Assembly (NCBI GenBank): GCA_032119475.1
Contig: JAUMCA010000054.1
Location: forward strand, 1 to 10,533
Source: F1-60-MAGs149 sp032119475
GTDB lineage: Bacteria; Actinomycetota; Thermoleophilia; Gaiellales; F1-60-MAGs149
DNA: 10,533 bases
Direction of reading: 5' to 3'
The translations under genes and the position numbers were made by a program. The first letter of the stretch is position 1, and the number at the start of each line of letters is the position of its first letter. The notes under the pieces were generated by a model. That model ran no database searches, was not told the DNA's origin, and saw only the letters and a list, made by a program, of their open reading frames with translations. Positions 6,537-10,533 of this stretch are shown here, one piece after another.

Positions 6537-6542
6537 AGCGTA
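6537..6542 (-). promoter_or_regulatory. -10 hexamer TACGCT for the PHP gene
   Basis: Read on the minus strand, TACGCT stands six bases before the ATG at 6530. The spacer GGAGGC looks like a Shine-Dalgarno sequence but is too close to the ATG, so leaderless initiation is more likely. Confidence 0.5.
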
Positions 6543-6593
6543 CTCCGCCGCCGTCGCGACCCGGGAGCCTACGCGCGCGTCGCGGGTGCGTCC

Positions 6594-6599
6594 TACGCT
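6594..6599 (+). promoter_or_regulatory. -10 hexamer TACGCT for the gene at 6606
   Basis: TACGCT ends six bases before the ATG at 6606, the same hexamer and spacing used on the opposite strand by the divergent PHP gene 75 bases away. No Shine-Dalgarno sequence is present. Confidence 0.5.
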
Positions 6600-6605
6600 G
6601 GCTGC

Positions 6606-6905
6606 ATGAGCAGAGAAAGCGTCCCCGGCCACCGTGTCCCGCGCCCCGCCGGCGCCGTCGGCACGCTCACCGTCTACCTCAACGGGCGCGAGGTCAAGGA
6701 GGGCGTCGACTTCGAGCTGGAGCCGGACGCCCTCGTGTTCCGCGAGCCGCTCTACAACCTCAAGACCGGCTTCCTCGGGCGGCTGCAGATGACGACCATC
6801 GGCATCGGCGTCTACGACCGCGTCGACAAGATCGACATCCACTGCACCACGCCCGACGGCGAGTTCCGCATGTACCCGGAGCTCGAGGTCGTCCCCGGCA
6901 CGTAG
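6606..6905 (+). CDS. Small hypothetical protein (99 residues)
   Basis: This 99-residue protein has no signal peptide and no membrane segment. After a Pro-rich start (7-17) it looks all-beta: LTVYLNGREVKEGVDFELEP (21-40) has the turn pattern NGxxVxxGVDF, which occurs in many small beta-sandwich proteins, followed by ALVFREPLY (42-50), MTTIGIGVYDRVDKIDIHC (62-80) and FRMYPELEVV (87-96). I do not recognise the family. The ATG is supported by TACGCT six bases upstream; a longer open frame in the same phase is antisense to the PHP gene. It precedes the GNAT gene by one base, so the two form a transcription unit. Confidence 0.75.
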   Translation: MSRESVPGHRVPRPAGAVGTLTVYLNGREVKEGVDFELEPDALVFREPLYNLKTGFLGRLQMTTIGIGVYDRVDKIDIHCTTPDGEFRMYPELEVVPGT

Positions 6906-6906
6906 C

Positions 6907-7380
6907 GTGACGGCCGCGCACCGCATCCGCCCGGCCGTCCGGGAGGACGCCGATGCGCTCGCGGGCGTGATCCACGCGCTCGGCGGCTTCCGCGCCTTCG
7001 AGGGTGCGACCCTCGACGAGGTGCGGGAAGCGGTTCGCCGCGCCGTCGCGGCGACGCTCGCCGGCGGCCGGTCGACGCTGCTGGTCGCCGAGGACGACGA
7101 CGGCGTCTTCGGCTGGGCGCAGGCGCACTGGCTGCACGACCTCTTCCTGCCCGGGCCCGAGGGCTACCTCACCGAGCTGTTCCTCGCCGCGTCGCACCAG
7201 GGCCGGGGGGTCGGCACGGAGCTCCTCGACGCCATCGTCGCCGAGGCGCGTGATCGCGGTGCGTACCGGATGACGCTGCTCAACGGACGGCAGCGCGCGT
7301 CGTACACGAGCGGCTTCTACACGGACCGCGGGTGGGAGGAGCGCGACGACGTCGCCAGCTTCGTGCTCTGGCTGCGCTAG
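6907..7380 (+). CDS. GNAT-family N-acetyltransferase
   Basis: This 157-residue single-domain GNAT protein uses acetyl-CoA to acetylate an amine. Visible elements are the N-terminal strand HRIRPAVREDADALAGVI (5-22), GYLTELFLAASHQGRGVGTE (86-105) with the pyrophosphate-binding loop QGRGVG (98-103), and the C-terminal motif FYTDRGWEER (137-146). The substrate is unknown. The start is GTG at 6907, one base after the stop of the 99-residue gene, so it is probably translated by coupling; no clear Shine-Dalgarno sequence precedes it. Its TAG stop overlaps the TAG stop of the convergent acyl-CoA synthetase gene by sharing CTAG. GNAT enzymes can control acetyl-CoA synthetases by acetylating a lysine, but the proximity here is only suggestive. 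Confidence 0.88.
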   Translation: MTAAHRIRPAVREDADALAGVIHALGGFRAFEGATLDEVREAVRRAVAATLAGGRSTLLVAEDDDGVFGWAQAHWLHDLFLPGPEGYLTELFLAASHQGRGVGTELLDAIVAEARDRGAYRMTLLNGRQRASYTSGFYTDRGWEERDDVASFVLWLR

Positions 7381-9290
7381 GGATCGACGCGCGCGGCGTC
7401 GACGCGCAGCTGCTCCGCTGCTGCGCGCGCGTCCTCGACCGAGCCCTCGTTCTCGATCGTGGAGACGTCACCGACGTCGACGCCCGCCACGACGGCCTTG
7501 AGGACGCGGCGCATGATCTTGCCGCTGCGGGTCTTCGGCAGCATGGAGACGACGTGCACGTCGCCGATCACGGCCACGGGTCCGAGCACCTCGCGCACCG
7601 TCGCCCGCAACTCGCGCTCGAGCTCGGGCGTCGCCGGGTGGCCGGGCTTGAGCACGACGAACGCCGCGATGACCTCGCCGCGCAGTTCGTCCGGCTGACC
7701 CGTCACGCCGGCCTCGGCGACGGCGGGGTGGTGGAGGAACGCGGTCTCGACCTCCACGGTGCCGATGCGGTGCGCCGCGATCTTGATGATCTCGTCGGCG
7801 CGACCGCTGAACCACGCGTACCCGTCGGCGTCGAACGAGCAGGCGTCGCCGCTCGTGTACGCGTCCGGCACGCGCGACCAGTAATCGCGCGCCCACCGCT
7901 CCGGATCGCCCCAGATCGTCGGCGTCAGGGACGGGAACGGCCGGCGGACGATCATCATCCCGGTCTCGCCCGTCGCGAGCTCCTCGTGCGTCTGCGGATC
8001 CACGATCGCCACGTCCCAGCCCGGCATCGGCAGTCCGCCCGAGCCGGGGCGGATCTCCTCGACGCCGAGGCCCCAGGGATTGGCGAACAGCGGCACGCCG
8101 GTCTCGGTCTGCCACATGTGGTCGATGACGGGAACGCGATCGCCGAGCACGTCGCGCTGGAGCCAGGACCAAGCGGGCGGGTTGAGGGTCTCGCCCGCGC
8201 AGAAGACGCGCGTCAACGAGGTCAGGTCGTGCGGCTCGGCCGGGGCGGTGCCGTGCTGCATCAGCATCCGCACCGCGGTCGGCGCGGTGAAGAGCCCGGT
8301 CACCCGCTCCTGCTCGATCAGCCGGTAGAGGGTCGCGACGTCCGGGAAGTCGAGCGACCCCTCGAAGGCGATCGTCGTCGCGCCGGCGAGCAGGGGCCCG
8401 TAGACGATGTACGAGTGGCCCACGACCCAGCCGATGTCGGACGTGGACCACCAGACGTCATCGCGGGTGATCCCGTAGACCCAGCGCCCCATCGCGTCGA
8501 GGCCGGCCATGTAGCCGCCGTGGACGTGCACCACCAGCTTCGGCGTCGCGGTGGTCCCGCTCGTGGCGAGGATGAAGACGGGATCGGTGGCGGCGACCGC
8601 CGCGTATGCGCCGTCGCCGTCGGCGCCGGCCGCGAGGAAGTCCTCCCAGTCCGTCTCGCCGGGGCCGACGGGCGCCGCGTCCGGCTCGCGCCGCACCACC
8701 ACGACGTGCTCGACGTCGTGCGGGCCGTGCGCGTCGGACAGCGCCTCGTCGAGGATCGGCTTCAGCGGCACGATCGTGCCCCGCCGCCGGGTGGCATCGG
8801 CCACGAACACGGCCTTCGAGCCCGACAGGCGGATTCGCTGGCCGAGCGCACCCGCGCCGAACCCGGCGAAGACGACGCTGTGGATCGCGCCGATGCGGGC
8901 GCAGGCGAGCATCAGGCAGATCGCCTCGACGCTGACCGGGAGGGAGAGCGTGATGCGGTCGCCGTGGCCGATGCCCATCGCGCGCAGGGCGGCCGCGACG
9001 CGCTCGACCTCGGCGAGGAGCTCGCGGTACGACAGGCGCCGCTCCGCGCCATCCTCGCGCAGCCAGACCAGCGCGATGTCGTCGCCGCGGCCCGCCTCGA
9101 CGTGGCGGTCGAGGCACGCGTACGCCAGGTTCGTCGTGGCGCCCGCGAACCACGTGTAGGTCGGCGGCGTCCAGTCCAGCACGGACGTCCACGGCGAGAA
9201 CCACGGCAGGTCCGCCGCCTCGCGGGCCCAGAAGGCGTCGGGGTCCGCGATCGCCTCGCGCTGGAGGCGCTGGAGCTCGGTCTCTCCCAT
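7377..9290 (-). CDS. Acetyl-CoA synthetase-like AMP-forming acyl-CoA ligase
   Basis: This 637-residue ANL-family ligase makes acyl-CoA from a carboxylic acid, ATP and CoA via an acyl-adenylate. It has the N-terminal acetyl-CoA synthetase cap (about 10-70, including WFSPWTSVLDW and NLAYACLDRH), P-loop TSGTTATPK (243-251), SDIGWVVGHSYIVYGPL (284-300), MWQTETG (392-398), YTSGD (478-482), the hinge SGRADEIIK (495-503) and the C-terminal PKTRSGKIMRR (585-595) with catalytic Lys591. The Trp before QTETG limits pocket size in acetyl-CoA synthetases, favouring short acids such as acetate or propionate. The P-loop has Ala where Gly is usual (TSGTTG). The ATG at 9290 is preceded by TAGGCT, and the family N-terminus fits. 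It lies 22 bases downstream of the His-rich gene and shares CTAG at its stop with the GNAT gene. Confidence 0.9.
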   Translation of the reverse strand: MGETELQRLQREAIADPDAFWAREAADLPWFSPWTSVLDWTPPTYTWFAGATTNLAYACLDRHVEAGRGDDIALVWLREDGAERRLSYRELLAEVERVAAALRAMGIGHGDRITLSLPVSVEAICLMLACARIGAIHSVVFAGFGAGALGQRIRLSGSKAVFVADATRRRGTIVPLKPILDEALSDAHGPHDVEHVVVVRREPDAAPVGPGETDWEDFLAAGADGDGAYAAVAATDPVFILATSGTTATPKLVVHVHGGYMAGLDAMGRWVYGITRDDVWWSTSDIGWVVGHSYIVYGPLLAGATTIAFEGSLDFPDVATLYRLIEQERVTGLFTAPTAVRMLMQHGTAPAEPHDLTSLTRVFCAGETLNPPAWSWLQRDVLGDRVPVIDHMWQTETGVPLFANPWGLGVEEIRPGSGGLPMPGWDVAIVDPQTHEELATGETGMMIVRRPFPSLTPTIWGDPERWARDYWSRVPDAYTSGDACSFDADGYAWFSGRADEIIKIAAHRIGTVEVETAFLHHPAVAEAGVTGQPDELRGEVIAAFVVLKPGHPATPELERELRATVREVLGPVAVIGDVHVVSMLPKTRSGKIMRRVLKAVVAGVDVGDVSTIENEGSVEDARAAAEQLRVDAARVDP

Positions 9291-9300
9291 CGTGGGAGCG

Positions 9301-9306
9301 AGCCTA
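9301..9306 (-). promoter_or_regulatory. Possible -10 hexamer TAGGCT for the acyl-CoA synthetase gene
   Basis: TAGGCT on the minus strand ends ten bases before the ATG at 9290, giving a leader of about three bases if transcription starts seven bases downstream. It lies in the 22-base gap after the His-rich gene, so the ligase may have its own promoter. Confidence 0.4.
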
Positions 9307-9312
9307 GCGCCC

Positions 9313-9942
9313 TCAGGTGCGCCAGACGAACTGGACGGCCGCGACCGTCTCCCCGCCGGTATCGCTCTCGACCGGGACGATCGCCCGCAGCATGGCCGTG
9401 CCCGGCACGCCTCGGATGTCGGCCGTCGCGTCGTCGTCGCGGAGGAGCTCGACCGACGGCAGCGCGCGCCGGGTCTCCGGACCGAGTCCGAGCGCACCGG
9501 AGCGACCCGACTCGACGGCGTAGAAGCACGCGAGCACGAGCGGGATGAGGTACGGGTTGTCCTCGTCGTCGGCGTACGCGAGGCGCTCGCGCGTGCGCAG
9601 CACCGCGTCGACGAGGAACGGCAGGAGCTCGGGGCTCAGCTGGCCGGAGCGGTGCTTCGGCTTCGCGGCCCGGTGCGGCGCGCGTTCGAAGATGACGGCC
9701 ACCGGCGCCCCCGCGAGGCTGTAGCCCGTGCGCTCGCGGTGCGGTCCGATCGCCCAGCCGAGCTGCCCGGCCATGCGGGCCGTCGCCTCGGCGAGTTCCG
9801 CGGCGAGCCGCTCGGCCTCGGTCTGCTCGATCTCGCCGTGGTCGTGACCGCAGCCGGGGCCGTGGACGTGGTCCTCGTGGCTGTGTTCGTGGTCGTGGTC
9901 GTCGGGCCCGCAATCGGGGCCGTGCTCATGCTCGTGCGCCAC
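9313..9942 (-). CDS. Unknown protein with a His-rich metal-binding N-terminus
   Basis: This 209-residue protein begins with a striking stretch: residues 1-36 hold 11 His and 2 Cys, with the motif HGPxCG twice (7-12 and 27-32) and runs like DHDHEHSHEDH (15-25) and CGHDHG (31-36). Such tails bind Ni, Zn or Co in proteins such as SlyD, HypB and metal transporters. The body (37-209) starts with a likely helix (EAERLAAELAEATARMAG, 42-59) and continues with FLVDAVLRTRERLAYADDED (109-128), NPYLIPLVLACFYAVESG (129-146) and a strand-rich end (VAAVQFVWRT). I do not recognise the body. The start is GTG at 9942, placed seven bases after TAGGCT. The gene precedes the acyl-CoA synthetase gene by 22 bases on the same strand. 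Metal storage or delivery is inferred from the tail only. Confidence 0.8.
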   Translation of the reverse strand: MAHEHEHGPDCGPDDHDHEHSHEDHVHGPGCGHDHGEIEQTEAERLAAELAEATARMAGQLGWAIGPHRERTGYSLAGAPVAVIFERAPHRAAKPKHRSGQLSPELLPFLVDAVLRTRERLAYADDEDNPYLIPLVLACFYAVESGRSGALGLGPETRRALPSVELLRDDDATADIRGVPGTAMLRAIVPVESDTGGETVAAVQFVWRT

Positions 9943-9949
9943 GATCGGC

Positions 9950-9955
9950 AGCCTA
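9950..9955 (-). promoter_or_regulatory. -10 hexamer TAGGCT, leaderless spacing, for the His-rich gene
   Basis: On the minus strand TAGGCT ends seven bases before the GTG at 9942, identical in hexamer and spacing to the methyltransferase gene start at 3138. This supports the GTG start. Confidence 0.5.
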
Positions 9956-10009
9956 GGACGGATCGGCGGGGCGGGGCATCAGGTGGCAGTTCGCGCGCGG
10001 GGTGGTGGT

Positions 10010-10139
10010 CGGCGCAGGGGCGGGATGGTGAAAAGGGGTCAGACCGTTTTTCACCATGCCGATACGACGATCGGCGGGCAGCGTACGCCGCATGGTGAAA
10101 AACGGTCTGACCCCTTTTCACCATCCCACCCCTGCGCCG
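10010..10139. repeat. REP-like palindromic element between divergent genes
   Basis: The 49 bases at 10010-10058 recur inverted at 10091-10139 with one mismatch (10021 against 10128), around a 32-base spacer (10059-10090). Each arm carries one core, at 10025-10057 and 10092-10124. The core has complementary ends ATGGTGAAAA and TTTTCACCAT around GGGGTCAGACCG, the same centre as the cores at 5105-5335. The outer parts of the arms, such as CGGCGCAGGGG, are unlike those of the first locus but match each other. There is no T-run after the stem, so it is not a typical intrinsic terminator. It fills most of the gene-free stretch 9943-10175. Confidence 0.92.
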
Positions 10140-10159
10140 CGGCATGAATCCGTCCGATC

Positions 10160-10165
10160 TACCGT
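10160..10165 (+). promoter_or_regulatory. Possible -10 hexamer TACCGT for the ABC transporter gene
   Basis: TACCGT fits TANNNT and lies ten bases before the GTG at 10176, which would give a leader of about three bases. The nearby GGTAGGA (10168-10173) is too close to the GTG to be an ideal Shine-Dalgarno sequence. Confidence 0.3.
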
Positions 10166-10175
10166 TGGTAGGACT

Positions 10176-10533
10176 GTGAGCGGTCGCGGCAGACATGGCA
10201 CCTTCGACGTCGGCGAGAAGCCGCAGCGTCCCGAGGACCCCGAGGTCCGGCGGCGGAACCTGCGCCGGGTGCTGCGGCTGTTCGGGCCGGAGCGCTCGCG
10301 GCTGACGCTCGTACTGCTCCTGATCGTCCTCTCGAGCGCGCTCGGGATGGTGCCGGCGTTCCTGCTGCGCGACATCATCGACAACGCGATCCCGGAGGCG
10401 AACACCGACCTCCTCGCGGTGCTCGCGGGCGGGATGATCGCCATCGCGATCGTGGTCGGCGTGCTCGGCGTGGCGCAGACGTACCTGTCGAACCGCGTCG
10501 GGCAGGAGGTCATGCACGTCCTGCGCGCGGACG
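10176..10533 (+). CDS. ABC exporter, N-terminal part (transmembrane domain)
   Basis: The first 119 residues of a type I ABC exporter are present and the gene runs off the window. After a polar N-terminus (1-40) there is a first membrane segment (about 43-63), then the family-typical FLLRDIIDNAIP (62-73), a second membrane segment (about 79-100) and QTYLSNRVGQEVMHVLRAD (101-119), which matches the conserved start of the intracellular helices in MsbA/multidrug-type exporters. These proteins use ATP to export lipids, drugs or peptides; the ATPase domain would lie downstream. The start is taken as GTG 10176; no upstream in-frame alternative looks better, and the ATG at 10195 is out of frame. It is divergent from the His-rich gene, across the palindromic element. 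Confidence 0.87.
   Translation, partial: MSGRGRHGTFDVGEKPQRPEDPEVRRRNLRRVLRLFGPERSRLTLVLLLIVLSSALGMVPAFLLRDIIDNAIPEANTDLLAVLAGGMIAIAIVVGVLGVAQTYLSNRVGQEVMHVLRAD

Noticed and set aside
6531..6926. N-terminal extension of the PHP protein
   Set aside because: The frame stays open to 6926, but that part is antisense to the 99-residue gene and precedes the conserved PHP start. The TACGCT hexamer places the start at 6530.
7332..9548. Plus-strand open frame of 738 residues
   Set aside because: It is antisense to the acyl-CoA synthetase, has repetitive Arg/Asp/Val/His composition and no recognisable domain.
10010..10139. Intrinsic terminator
   Set aside because: The palindrome lies between divergent genes, upstream of both starts, and has no T-run following a GC stem.

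Overview
The window looks like chromosomal DNA of a high-GC Actinomycetota-type bacterium. Coding sequence is extremely GC-rich, GTG starts are common, and several genes begin 6-7 bases after a TANNNT hexamer, the usual layout of actinobacterial leaderless transcripts. The gene set (CrtI/CrtB carotenoid enzymes, GluQRS, YciH-type SUI1 factor, PHP phosphoesterase, AMP-forming acyl-CoA synthetase) is ordinary housekeeping and accessory metabolism. A deep-branching class such as Thermoleophilia is a guess from general look only. No rRNA, tRNA, CRISPR array, transposase gene or prophage was seen.

Layout. 1-2326 (+): the 3' part of a phytoene desaturase gene (crtI), a phytoene/squalene synthase gene (crtB) and a two-repeat YbjN-like protein of unknown role, each overlapping the next by 4 bases, so one translationally coupled operon. 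2334-3110 (-): an unrecognised lipoprotein. 3138-4206 (+): a SAM methyltransferase overlapping an 81-residue unknown protein. 4208-5089 (-): glutamyl-Q tRNA(Asp) synthetase. 5090-5350: a gene-free divergent region filled by a repeat array inside a long inverted repeat. 5351-5692 (+): SUI1/YciH factor. 5652-6530 (-): PHP phosphoesterase of the YciV/RNase AM type. 6606-7380 (+): a 99-residue unknown protein and a GNAT acetyltransferase. 7377-9942 (-): a protein with a His-rich N-terminus, then an acetyl-CoA-synthetase-like ligase. 9943-10175: a second gene-free divergent region holding a related palindromic element. 10176-10533 (+): the start of an ABC exporter.

The most interesting feature is the pair of palindromic elements at 5087-5353 and 10010-10139. 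Both share the core AAGGGGTCAGACCG inside a self-complementary stem. The central four bases of the stem differ between the two loci, but each is matched by its complement on the other side (TCGC/GCGA and GTGA/TCAC). Both loci separate divergent genes. At the first locus, the inverted repeat runs outward through a GATAAT hexamer and six C's and stops exactly after the ATG of each flanking gene, so gluQRS and the yciH-like gene have mirror-image promoters. These resemble REP-type repeats in general design, but no transposase is present here.

The window is also very compact. Its four convergent gene pairs are separated by 7 bases, 1 base, an overlap of 41 and an overlap of 4, which leaves no room for ordinary intrinsic terminators between them.
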